A DNA stretch of 59,356 nt, from positions 1-59,356 of the forward strand of contig JAMPHD010000014.1 in the NCBI GenBank assembly GCA_023663635.1, given 5' to 3'. A program made the position numbers and the translations under genes. This stretch comes from Acetatifactor muris. GTDB lineage: Bacteria > Bacillota > Clostridia > Lachnospirales > Lachnospiraceae. The notes under the pieces were generated by a model that worked only from the letters and a program-made list of their open reading frames with translations, was not told the origin of the DNA and did no database searches. Shown piece after piece: positions 43,847-52,016 of the stretch (position 1 is its first letter; every line of letters starts with the position of its first letter).

Positions 43847-43925
43847 CGGTACCACGCGGAACGTACCGCGGCCGGGAGTTCGGACGCAGGGATCACGGTC
43901 GGATGTCAGATCATTCCGCGGCCGG
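43847..43925 (+). promoter_or_regulatory. pheA leader with alternative hairpins
   Basis: CGGTAC (43847-43852) can pair with GTACCG (43863-43868). An overlapping CGCGG/CCGCG pairing is an alternative. The string CCGCGGCCGG occurs at 43866-43875 and 43916-43925. The leader of about 120 bases is too short for a full T-box. Any regulatory role is unproven. Confidence 0.35.
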
Positions 43926-43958
43926 ATCGCCATATCATCCGCACAAAGGAGTAAGAGT

Positions 43959-45083
43959 ATGGATTTGAGTGAACTGAGAGCGAATATTGACGAGATAGAC
44001 GCCGGGATTGTGGATCTCTATGAGAAAAGAATGGACATCTGCAGGCAGGTGGCGGAGTACAAGATCGAAAACGGCAAGAAAGTCTTTGACCGGGTGCGGG
44101 AGCAGGAGAAACTGAGTAAAGTGCGCGCTCTGGCCCACAATGAATTCAACAGCCGCGGGGTGGTGGAGCTCTTTGAGCAGATCATGTCCATGAGTCGCAA
44201 GCTGCAGTACGGACTTCTGACCGAGCACGGCGTACAGGGCGGACTTCCCTTCATCGATGTGGAGCAGCTTGACACGGACAGGGCCAGAGTGGTGTTTCAG
44301 GGGGCGGAGGGCGCCTATTCTCAGGCGGCCATGCAGCAGTATTTCGGGGACAAGGTCAACGGTTTTCATGTGGATACTTTCCGCGACGCCATGAGCGCCA
44401 TAGAGGAGGGCAGCGCGGATTTTGCCGTGCTCCCCATCGAGAATTCCACGGCGGGCATCGTGAGCGAGATCTATGATCTTCTGGTGGAGTTCGAGAACTA
44501 TATCGTGGGCGAGCAGATCATACGCATAGAACATTGTCTTTTGGGCGTGCCCGGGGCGCGGATCTCCGATATCCGGACGGTCTATTCCCATCCCCAGTCC
44601 CTGATGCAGAGCGCCAGATATCTGGCGGATCACCCATGGCAGCAGATCAGTATGCAGAACAATGCCTTTGCGGCCCGCAAGGTGGCAGAGGAGCAGGACA
44701 GGTCTCAGGCGGCGGTGGCGGGAGAATTGGCGGGCAGGATCTATGGTCTGGAGGTGCTGCAGCGGGGCGTGAATCAGTCCGACACCAACTCCACACGTTT
44801 CATCATCGTTACCAACCGGAAAATATTCCGAAAGGACGCGTCCAAGATCAGCATCTGTTTTGAGGTGCCCCATGAGAGCGGATCCCTCTACCATATGCTG
44901 TCCCATTTCATCTACAATGATCTGAATATGACCAAGATCGAGAGCCGCCCCATCGAGGGACGAAATTGGGAGTATCGGTTCTTTGTGGACTTTGAGGGAA
45001 ATCTTGCGGACAGCTCCGTCAAAAACGCGCTGCGGGGGCTCAGGGATGAGGCGCGCAACATGAAAATACTGGGAAATTACTAG
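43959..45083 (+). CDS. pheA: Bifunctional chorismate mutase / prephenate dehydratase
   Basis: Makes phenylpyruvate from chorismate. Residues 1-90 are an AroQ-type mutase (LSELRANIDEIDAGIVDLYEKRMDICRQVAEYK in outline). Residues 110-290 are the dehydratase (VVFQGAEGAYSQAAM, LPIENSTAGIVSEIYDLL, SHPQSLMQ, NSTRFIIV). Residues 295-374 are an ACT domain with ESGSLYHMLSHF and IESRPIEGRNWEYRFFVD, a likely phenylalanine feedback site. AAAGGAG precedes ATG 43959. Confidence 0.96.
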   Translation: MDLSELRANIDEIDAGIVDLYEKRMDICRQVAEYKIENGKKVFDRVREQEKLSKVRALAHNEFNSRGVVELFEQIMSMSRKLQYGLLTEHGVQGGLPFIDVEQLDTDRARVVFQGAEGAYSQAAMQQYFGDKVNGFHVDTFRDAMSAIEEGSADFAVLPIENSTAGIVSEIYDLLVEFENYIVGEQIIRIEHCLLGVPGARISDIRTVYSHPQSLMQSARYLADHPWQQISMQNNAFAARKVAEEQDRSQAAVAGELAGRIYGLEVLQRGVNQSDTNSTRFIIVTNRKIFRKDASKISICFEVPHESGSLYHMLSHFIYNDLNMTKIESRPIEGRNWEYRFFVDFEGNLADSSVKNALRGLRDEARNMKILGNY

Positions 45084-45175
45084 CCCGATCCGCGCAGGGC
45101 CGCGCCAAGCAGTGCGGGGACGCGTAAAACGGCGGGTCGCGGGACTTGCCGGATCACGGGCGGAATGAGGAGATC

Positions 45176-46486
45176 ATGCGGGAACAGGAATTACTTTTAT
45201 ACAGAGATTTTGAGGACGGCCGGATCTTTTATGACATGGCCCGGCTCATGGCTCATTATCGGGATGAGGATGCCGGCGGGTGGGACGCCAGGGCGCTTTT
45301 GTTTGAATGTATGCACGGACTCTTGGAACTGTCGGGACATCTGGGCTTTCACGGCAATCTCTGGCATTGTTATCTGGCCAATCTTCTGGTCAACAACGAG
45401 AACAGCTACAGCATGGGCTGCGAGATCCGGGGCGCCATACAGGGCAGCGTGAACGAGGCGGCGCTGCATGACATCATCATCTTCAAGGAGTTTTATGATT
45501 ATGACTTTACGCCCATGACGGAGGCGCTGCACGCTCCGGAGTGGGAGCTCGTCACGCATTATGAGGCGGATGACCGGGAGAGCAGGGTTTACAACCGCAG
45601 GATCTGCCGGAGGATCTGCGAGTTGGCGGAGCATTTCTGTGAGGACCGCACGCCGCAGGAGATGAAGGACACCCTGACCAAATTTTACGCCGAGTACGGT
45701 GTGGGCAAGTTCGGCCTGCACAAGTCTTTCCGCGTGGCGAGGGATGAGAACGGCGTGCATGTGCCGCCCATTCTCAACATCGCCCATGTCCGCCTGGAGG
45801 ATCTGGTGGGCTACGAGATCGCCAAGGGGAAACTGATCGAGAACACCGAGGCCTTCGTGGAGGGCAGAAAGGCCAACAACTGTCTGTTGTTCGGCGACGC
45901 GGGGACGGGCAAATCTTCTTGTGTCAAAGCCATAGCCAACGCATATTACGACAGGGGACTACGCATCATAGAAATCTATAAGCACCAATTTCAGGATCTG
46001 AACGAGGTCATAGCGCAGATCAAGAACCGCAATTACAAGTTCATCATCTATATGGACGATCTGAGCTTTGAGGACTTCGAGATCGAATACAAATATCTGA
46101 AGGCGGTCATCGAGGGCGGTTTGGAGAAAAAGCCCGAGAATGTGCTGATCTACGCCACCTCCAACCGCAGACATCTGATCCGGGAGAATGTCGGCGACCG
46201 GGAGGAGATCCGCGAGGATATGCACACGGGGGATACGGTGCAGGAGAAACTCTCCCTCGTGAGTCGTTTCGGTGTCACCATCTATTTCGGCGCGCCCACC
46301 AAAAAGGAGTTTCAAAAGATCGTGCTGTCGTTGGCGCAGAGGGAGGGGATCGACCTTCCCACGGAGGAACTGCTCCTCGAGGCCAATAAGTGGGAGCTCG
46401 CCCACGGAGGTCTCTCCGGCAGGACCGCCAGACAGTTTATCGACCATCTCTTGGGGACGCGCATGTACGGCAGGAGGAATCAATGA
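45176..46486 (+). CDS. DUF815-type AAA ATPase
   Basis: A 436-residue protein. The C-terminal AAA domain has Walker A FGDAGTGKSSCVKAI (about 242-256), Walker B FIIYMDDLSFED and sensor motif IYATSNRRHLI, all typical of DUF815. The N-terminal 220 residues are helical and family-specific. The function is not established. The next gene, ppx, starts inside its stop codon (ATGA), so the two are translationally coupled. ATG 45176 has GAGGAG just upstream. Confidence 0.88.
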   Translation: MREQELLLYRDFEDGRIFYDMARLMAHYRDEDAGGWDARALLFECMHGLLELSGHLGFHGNLWHCYLANLLVNNENSYSMGCEIRGAIQGSVNEAALHDIIIFKEFYDYDFTPMTEALHAPEWELVTHYEADDRESRVYNRRICRRICELAEHFCEDRTPQEMKDTLTKFYAEYGVGKFGLHKSFRVARDENGVHVPPILNIAHVRLEDLVGYEIAKGKLIENTEAFVEGRKANNCLLFGDAGTGKSSCVKAIANAYYDRGLRIIEIYKHQFQDLNEVIAQIKNRNYKFIIYMDDLSFEDFEIEYKYLKAVIEGGLEKKPENVLIYATSNRRHLIRENVGDREEIREDMHTGDTVQEKLSLVSRFGVTIYFGAPTKKEFQKIVLSLAQREGIDLPTEELLLEANKWELAHGGLSGRTARQFIDHLLGTRMYGRRNQ

Positions 46487-48024
46487 GTGTAAAAACCTTT
46501 GCGGCCATTGATGTGGGCAGCTATGAACTGTCCATGAAAATTTATGAGTTGTCAGGCAAAAATACGATGCGGGAGATCGACCACATCAGCAGACGGCTGG
46601 ATCTGGGCAGCGAGACCTACACCACGGGCAAGATCAGCGCGGAGAAGATGGATGAGCTGTGCCGCACCCTCAAAGAATTCGCGTCAGTGATGGCATCCTA
46701 CAGAGTGGACGGCTACAGGGCCTACTGCACCAGCGCCATCCGCGAGACGCACAATTCCACCATCGTGTTGGATCAGATCGCGCAGCGCACGGGATTGGAG
46801 GCGGAGATCCTCAGCAATTCGGAGCAGCGCTTTCTGGACTACAAATCCGTGGCCTCCAAGGGGGAGAGTTTTCGGCGCATCATCGAGGAGAAGACCGCCA
46901 TCGTGGATATCGGGGGAGGCAGCATCCAACTGTCCCTCTTCGACAATGACACTTTGGTGTCCACCCAGAATCTGCGGTTGGGGGTATTGCGCATACAGGA
47001 GGTCATGAACCGGATCAACGCGGCATCCTCCAGACTGGAGCATCTGGTGGATGAGATGATCACTGCGCAGCTTTCCGCCTACAAGAAACTGTATCTGAAA
47101 GACAGAGAGATCCACAATATCATTGTGGTTGACGACTACATCTCGCCCTGGGCCGTGAAACGCGTGGGGCGCAGGGAGGATGACACTCTGGACGCGGAGG
47201 ACTTCTCCGGACTGATGGAGCTCTTAAGGAGCGCCAATCGGGCGGATATCGCGCGGACGTTGGGCGTGGTGGAGGAGAAAGTGCCTTTGGTGTTCATCAG
47301 CGCCATCCTGGTCCGCCGTATCGCGGAGCTGATGGAGGCCGACAGGATCTGGGCTCCGGGTGTGACGCTCTGCGATGGTATCGCCTACGAGTACGGCGAG
47401 AAGATCAAAATGTTTCGGGAGGAGCATGATTTCGAGAAAGATATCCTCGCCTGTGCCATGAATATCAGCAAGCGCTACATGGGCAGCCGCAGGCGGGAGG
47501 AGACGCTTGAGACCATCGCCACCACCGTCTTCGACAGCATGAAGAAAGTACACGGTCTGGGCAGGCGGGAGCGGCTCTATCTGCGGATCGCCGCCATTCT
47601 GCACGACTGCGGCAAATATATCAGTCTGGTGAATATCGGGGAGACTTCCTACGATATCGTCATGGCTACGGAGATCATCGGTCTCTCCCATATAGAGCGG
47701 GAGCTGATCGCCAATGTCATACGTTTCCGCCACAGTCCCTTTATCTACTATGAGCAGGGCGGGGGCAGCAGCGTGTTGGATCGGGAGGCATATCTGACGG
47801 TGGCCAAACTGACGGCCATCCTCAGGCTGGCCGCCTGTATGGACTACAGCCACAAGCAGAAACTGAAGGGCCTGAAGGCGGTCCTCAAGGATAATAAGCT
47901 CTTTCTGAGCGCGGACACCATGGAGGATATCACTCTGGAGACGGGATTCTTTATGGATGGAGTGGAGTTCTTCCAAGAGGTATTCAGCGTGACTCCGGTG
48001 CTCCGGCAGCACAAGGAGTTTTGA
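46483..48024 (+). CDS. ppx: Ppx/GppA-type exopolyphosphatase
   Basis: Cleaves inorganic polyphosphate from its ends (or pppGpp; the two cannot be separated here). The actin-like fold has AAIDVGSYELSMKIYEL, AYCTSAIRETHNS, the phosphate loop VDIGGGSIQLSLF and the later GVTLCDGIAYEYGE. The C-terminal half (about 310-513) is an HD-like domain with ILHDCGKYISLVNIG and ILRLAACMDYSHKQ. It is followed by ppk1 after 59 bases. Confidence 0.9.
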   Translation: MSVKTFAAIDVGSYELSMKIYELSGKNTMREIDHISRRLDLGSETYTTGKISAEKMDELCRTLKEFASVMASYRVDGYRAYCTSAIRETHNSTIVLDQIAQRTGLEAEILSNSEQRFLDYKSVASKGESFRRIIEEKTAIVDIGGGSIQLSLFDNDTLVSTQNLRLGVLRIQEVMNRINAASSRLEHLVDEMITAQLSAYKKLYLKDREIHNIIVVDDYISPWAVKRVGRREDDTLDAEDFSGLMELLRSANRADIARTLGVVEEKVPLVFISAILVRRIAELMEADRIWAPGVTLCDGIAYEYGEKIKMFREEHDFEKDILACAMNISKRYMGSRRREETLETIATTVFDSMKKVHGLGRRERLYLRIAAILHDCGKYISLVNIGETSYDIVMATEIIGLSHIERELIANVIRFRHSPFIYYEQGGGSSVLDREAYLTVAKLTAILRLAACMDYSHKQKLKGLKAVLKDNKLFLSADTMEDITLETGFFMDGVEFFQEVFSVTPVLRQHKEF

Positions 48025-48083
48025 CAGATTCAGACGGCTTAAATCGAGCTTTAATATGGATATGACAATGGGAGGTTGCCCTC

Positions 48084-50264
48084 ATGAAGGAGAATGGGAA
48101 AGAATCAGGAAAAGATTCCGGAAAAGAGACAAAGATCAAATTTACCGATCCGAAATACTACACCAACAGAGAATTGAGTTGGATCCTGTTCGATCACAGG
48201 GTGTTGGCTGAGGCCAGGGACAAGAAGATCCCCCTCTTTGAGCGGCTGAAATTCCTGAGCATCACGGCGTCCAATCTGGATGAGTTTTTTATGATCCGAG
48301 TGGCGTCTCTGAAGGATATGGTCAACGCCGGCTATGAGAAGAAGGACATTTCCGGCATGACCCCCGCAAGGCAGTTGGAGGAGTTGGACAAAGCCATCCA
48401 CGAACTGGTGGCCCTGCAGTACTCCACCTACAACCGGACTTTGGCCCCGGCCCTGCTGCAAAACGGCTTGGAGCTGATCCGCAGCCACGAGCAGTTAAAC
48501 GATGAGGAGAAACGGTTCATCGACGCGTATTTTGAGGAGAATGTGTATCCCGTGCTGACCCCCATGGCCGTGGATTCCTCCCGCCCGTTTCCCCTGATCC
48601 GCAATAAGACCCTGAACATCGGCGCCATGGTGAGGGGCAAGGGCAAGGGCGAGGAGTTGGAATTTGCCACCGTGCAGGTGCCCGGAGTGCTGAACCGCGT
48701 TGTGGAGCTGCCCGCGAAGGACGGCAAGCGCAGGGTGATCTTCCTGGAGGAGATCATCGAGCGCAATATTAGCAGGCTTTTCCTGAATTATGACATCATC
48801 TGCGCCCACCCCTTCCGCATCATGAGAAACGCGGATCTCACCATCGATGAGGACGAGGCGGCGGATCTGCTCAAGGAGATCGAGCGGCAGCTCAAGAAAC
48901 GCCAGCGGGGCGAGGCCATCCGTCTGGAGGTGGAGGCGGGGATCGATGAGCGCCTGTTGAAATTTCTGGAGAAAGAATTAAATATCGGGGATGAGAACAT
49001 CTATTATATAGACGGTCCGCTGGATCTGACCGTGCTCATGAAATTGTACGGACTGGACGGATTTGAGAGCCTTAAGGCTCCCCGGTACGAGCCCAAGGTC
49101 GTGCCCGAACTTCCGCCCGGCTGTGATATCTTTGAGGCGATCGGAAAGGGTGACATTCTGTTGCACCATCCCTACCAGAGTTTCGCGCCGGTGGTGGATT
49201 TTATCCGCCAGGCGGCGTCCGACCCCGGAGTGCTGGCCATCAAGCAGACCCTCTACCGGGTCAGCGGCAATTCTCCCATCATCGCCGCGCTGGCGCAGGC
49301 CGCGGAAAACGGCAAGCAGGTGACGGTGCTGGTGGAGCTGAAGGCCCGTTTCGACGAGGAGAACAATATCGTCTGGGCCAGAATGTTGGAGAAAGCGGGA
49401 TGTCATGTGATCTACGGCCTGTTGGGCTTAAAGACCCACTCCAAGATCACTTTAGTGGTGCGCAGGGAGGAGGACGGCATCCGGCGCTATGTCCATCTGG
49501 GCACGGGCAATTACAATGACGCCACGGCCAAACTCTACACGGACATGGGGCTGTTTACCTGCTCCGAGCCCATCGGCGAGGATGCCACGGCGGTGTTCAA
49601 CATGCTCTCCGGCTATTCGGAGCCCCTGTTCTGGAACAAACTGTCCTTGGCGCCTCTCTGGCTGAAGGACAGATTCCTCTATCTCATCAAAAGAGAACAG
49701 CAGTACGCCATGGACGGGCGTCCTGCCCGCATCATCGCCAAGATGAACTCCCTCTGTGACAGGGACATCATTGCGGCGCTCTACGAGGCGGCCTCCAAGG
49801 GGGTTCGGATCGATCTGATCGTGCGGGGGATCTGCTGTCTGCGCACGGGTATCCCCGGGATCAGTGAAAATATCACCGTGCGCTCCATCGTGGGGAATTT
49901 TTTGGAGCACAGCCGTATCTTTTACTTTGAAAATGATGAGCACGCCGAGATTTATTGCGGCAGCGCGGACTGGATGCCCAGAAATCTGGAGCGCCGCGTG
50001 GAGATTCTATTCCCCGTGGAGGCTCCGGCTCTGAAGGAAGAGCTGATGCACATTCTCGAGGTGCAGCTCGCGGACACGGTGAAGGCATCCGTGCTGCAGC
50101 CGGACGGCTCCTACAGGAAGGTGGATAAGCGGGGCAAGAAGGCGGTCTCCGCCCAGGAACAATTCGTGAAGGAGGCGACGGCCAAGGCCAAGGCCATGAT
50201 CGAGAAGAGCGTGGCAAAGCGCACTTTCACGCCTGTTGAGGGACAGGATACAAACCACGCCTGA
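48084..50264 (+). CDS. ppk1: Polyphosphate kinase 1
   Basis: Makes polyphosphate from ATP. From the N-terminus: the N domain (YTNRELSWILFDHRVLAEA), the head domain and two phospholipase-D-like C domains. The histidine motifs are LKTHSKITLVVRRE and YVHLGTGNYNDATAKLYTD. VELKARFDEENNIVWARMLEKAG and EHSRIFYFENDE are also present. At 726 residues it is of normal size. GGGAGG precedes ATG 48084. With ppx it allows turnover of polyphosphate from one operon. Confidence 0.97.
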   Translation: MKENGKESGKDSGKETKIKFTDPKYYTNRELSWILFDHRVLAEARDKKIPLFERLKFLSITASNLDEFFMIRVASLKDMVNAGYEKKDISGMTPARQLEELDKAIHELVALQYSTYNRTLAPALLQNGLELIRSHEQLNDEEKRFIDAYFEENVYPVLTPMAVDSSRPFPLIRNKTLNIGAMVRGKGKGEELEFATVQVPGVLNRVVELPAKDGKRRVIFLEEIIERNISRLFLNYDIICAHPFRIMRNADLTIDEDEAADLLKEIERQLKKRQRGEAIRLEVEAGIDERLLKFLEKELNIGDENIYYIDGPLDLTVLMKLYGLDGFESLKAPRYEPKVVPELPPGCDIFEAIGKGDILLHHPYQSFAPVVDFIRQAASDPGVLAIKQTLYRVSGNSPIIAALAQAAENGKQVTVLVELKARFDEENNIVWARMLEKAGCHVIYGLLGLKTHSKITLVVRREEDGIRRYVHLGTGNYNDATAKLYTDMGLFTCSEPIGEDATAVFNMLSGYSEPLFWNKLSLAPLWLKDRFLYLIKREQQYAMDGRPARIIAKMNSLCDRDIIAALYEAASKGVRIDLIVRGICCLRTGIPGISENITVRSIVGNFLEHSRIFYFENDEHAEIYCGSADWMPRNLERRVEILFPVEAPALKEELMHILEVQLADTVKASVLQPDGSYRKVDKRGKKAVSAQEQFVKEATAKAKAMIEKSVAKRTFTPVEGQDTNHA

Positions 50265-50294
50265 CAGGCGGTATGAGAAAGGCAGTATGGTGAC

Positions 50295-50885
50295 ATGGAT
50301 AAGATCATATTGGCGTCGGCGTCCCCCAGAAGGAGGGAACTGCTGACGCAGATCGGTTTGGAATTTGAAGTCATGGTCAGTGACGCGGAGGAACAGCTTG
50401 ACGCCACCGCGCCCCGGGAGGTGGTGCAGGAGTTGTCCGCCCGCAAGGCCAAGGCCGTGGACGCGGAGTACATGGCGAAGGCCGGATCCGGAGCGGACAT
50501 ATTGGTGATCGGTGCGGATACGGTCGTGTCCTGTGACCGGGAGATTTTGGGCAAACCCCGCGACACCAAGGATGCGGTGAGAATGCTGCGGCTTCTCTCC
50601 GGAAGATGCCACGAGGTATATACCGGCGTGACCTTTGTGTACGGCAGAGAACACGAGTGCCATACTTTTTATGAGAGCACAAGGGTACGCTTTGCTCCCA
50701 TGACGGAGCGGGAGATTGCCGAATATGTCGCCACGGGTGATCCCATGGACAAGGCGGGAGCCTATGGCATTCAGGGATTCTGCGCCCGTTACATCATCGG
50801 TATCGAGGGGGATTACAACAATGTGGTGGGACTGCCCGTGGGCAGAGTCTATCAGGAATTGAAAACTCTGGGGATCACAGTCTGA
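50295..50885 (+). CDS. maf: Maf-family nucleotide pyrophosphatase
   Basis: A 196-residue house-cleaning enzyme that hydrolyses non-canonical or dTTP/UTP-like nucleotides. The motifs are IILASASPRRRELLTQIG at the start, IGADTVVSCDREILGKP, the ATGDPMDKAGAYGIQGFCARYI segment and NVVGLPVGRVY. It lies 30 bases after ppk1 in the same operon direction. Confidence 0.94.
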   Translation: MDKIILASASPRRRELLTQIGLEFEVMVSDAEEQLDATAPREVVQELSARKAKAVDAEYMAKAGSGADILVIGADTVVSCDREILGKPRDTKDAVRMLRLLSGRCHEVYTGVTFVYGREHECHTFYESTRVRFAPMTEREIAEYVATGDPMDKAGAYGIQGFCARYIIGIEGDYNNVVGLPVGRVYQELKTLGITV

Positions 50886-50897
50886 CGGGAAGGACGG

Positions 50898-51560
50898 ATG
50901 CGGACGGCGATGAGAAAACTGGTTATCTTTGATCTGGACGGAACTTTGTCCGATTCCATTCACAGCATCAAATACTGTGCGGACAGGGCCGTGGCGCCCT
51001 TAGGTTACGGTCCGTTTTCCGAGGAGCAATACAAATATTTTGTGGGGGACGGCGTGGTGAATCTCATACGGCGCGTCCTCGCGGCGGGCGGCGACACGGC
51101 AGGGGAGCATATGGAGGAGGCTCTGAGCCGATACAGGGAGCTGTTTGCGGTAGACTGCATGTACGGGGTGAAACCTTATGAGGGGATCCCGGAGCTCTTG
51201 GACGCGTTAAAAGGACGCGGCGTGAAATTGGCCGTACTTTCCAACAAGCCCCACGCGGAGACGATCACGGTCATCGAGAGCCTGTTCGGAGAGGGGCGCT
51301 TTGACGTGATTCAGGGACAGGTGGAGGGCGTGCCCATCAAGCCGGATCCCGCGGGTGTCTTGGCCATTTGGGAGAAACTCGGCATGAATGCCGATGAGAC
51401 GCTGTATCTGGGAGACACCGCCACGGATATGAAGACGGGGAAGAGTGCGGGGGCATTCACCGTGGGCGCCCTCTGGGGATTCAGAAAGCGAGAGGAACTG
51501 GAGGGGGCGCGGGCCGATGCGATCATCGCCCGGCCCGCGGAACTTCTGCAATATTTATGA
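50898..51560 (+). CDS. HAD-family phosphatase, phosphoglycolate-phosphatase-like
   Basis: A 220-residue HAD subfamily IA enzyme. It has LVIFDLDGTLSDS (nucleophile Asp and acid Asp), a helical cap (about 15-85), LAVLSNKPHAE (motif II), the Lys in PIKPDPAG and the acidic YLGDTATDMKTGKSAGA. The substrate is probably phosphoglycolate or a similar small phosphate ester, not provable here. It follows maf by 12 bases. Confidence 0.88.
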   Translation: MRTAMRKLVIFDLDGTLSDSIHSIKYCADRAVAPLGYGPFSEEQYKYFVGDGVVNLIRRVLAAGGDTAGEHMEEALSRYRELFAVDCMYGVKPYEGIPELLDALKGRGVKLAVLSNKPHAETITVIESLFGEGRFDVIQGQVEGVPIKPDPAGVLAIWEKLGMNADETLYLGDTATDMKTGKSAGAFTVGALWGFRKREELEGARADAIIARPAELLQYL

Positions 51561-51619
51561 GGTGCGCAAAAGTTTTGCCATACAAAATCCATGAAATTTC
51601 CGAAATTTTTATTCCGCTA

Positions 51620-51648
51620 TTGACGGGGGAAGATAAGCATATTAATAT
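51620..51648 (+). promoter_or_regulatory. Promoter of the small acidic protein gene
   Basis: TTGACG (51620-51625) and TAATAT (51643-51648) with a 17-base spacer, 49 bases before the start codon and its AAAGGAGG. Confidence 0.72.
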
Positions 51649-51696
51649 GGTAGGCAGAAAGAGATGCGTGCCCGGACACAAAAGGAGGTTGAGCGT

Positions 51697-51960
51697 ATGC
51701 ATGAATTTGACGATGCGGTGTTAGAGTGCTTTTTGGAGAATCAGAGGCAACTTTTTCCCGAGCCTGTCGCTCAGACCATGGAGGAGGCGGAGAACTTCCT
51801 CGAGGAATGTATGGCGGTGGTAGTCAACTCGGTGGATGAGGTGATCGAGTTTTTTGAGGATGAAGGCATTGACATGGAGGGGGCCGTGGATGATGAGATT
51901 CTGGACGCCGATGAAGTCTTTGACATTGGAGACGGAAGATATCTGATCGTGGAGGGCTAA
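51697..51960 (+). CDS. Small acidic protein of unknown function
   Basis: An 87-residue, very acidic protein (many Glu/Asp, few Lys/Arg). It starts MHEFDDAVLECFLENQ, has two predicted helices (MEEAENFLEECMAVVV and SVDEVIEFFEDEG) and ends in a short strand-rich tail GDGRYLIVEG. It has no signal peptide or cysteine pair. I do not recognise a function. A strong ribosome site (AAAGGAGG) and its own promoter argue it is real. Confidence 0.7.
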   Translation: MHEFDDAVLECFLENQRQLFPEPVAQTMEEAENFLEECMAVVVNSVDEVIEFFEDEGIDMEGAVDDEILDADEVFDIGDGRYLIVEG

Positions 51961-51967
51961 AGGATTT

Positions 51968-52016
51968 GGAGCGATTTTAATGAATTTTGGTGGAATTTTA
52001 TTCAAAAAATCGCTCC
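51968..52016. terminator. Long inverted repeat between convergent genes
   Basis: GGAGCGATTTT (51968-51978) pairs perfectly with AAAATCGCTCC (52006-52016), with an inner TGAAT/ATTCA. The right arm codes for the last residues of the PHP-HAD protein (ERFFE). T tracts are inside the stem rather than after it, so termination strength is uncertain. Confidence 0.6.

Noticed and set aside
43837..43958. T-box leader before pheA
   Set aside because: The leader is only about 120 bases long and lacks the full T-box core, although GTACC/CGCGG strings look superficially similar.
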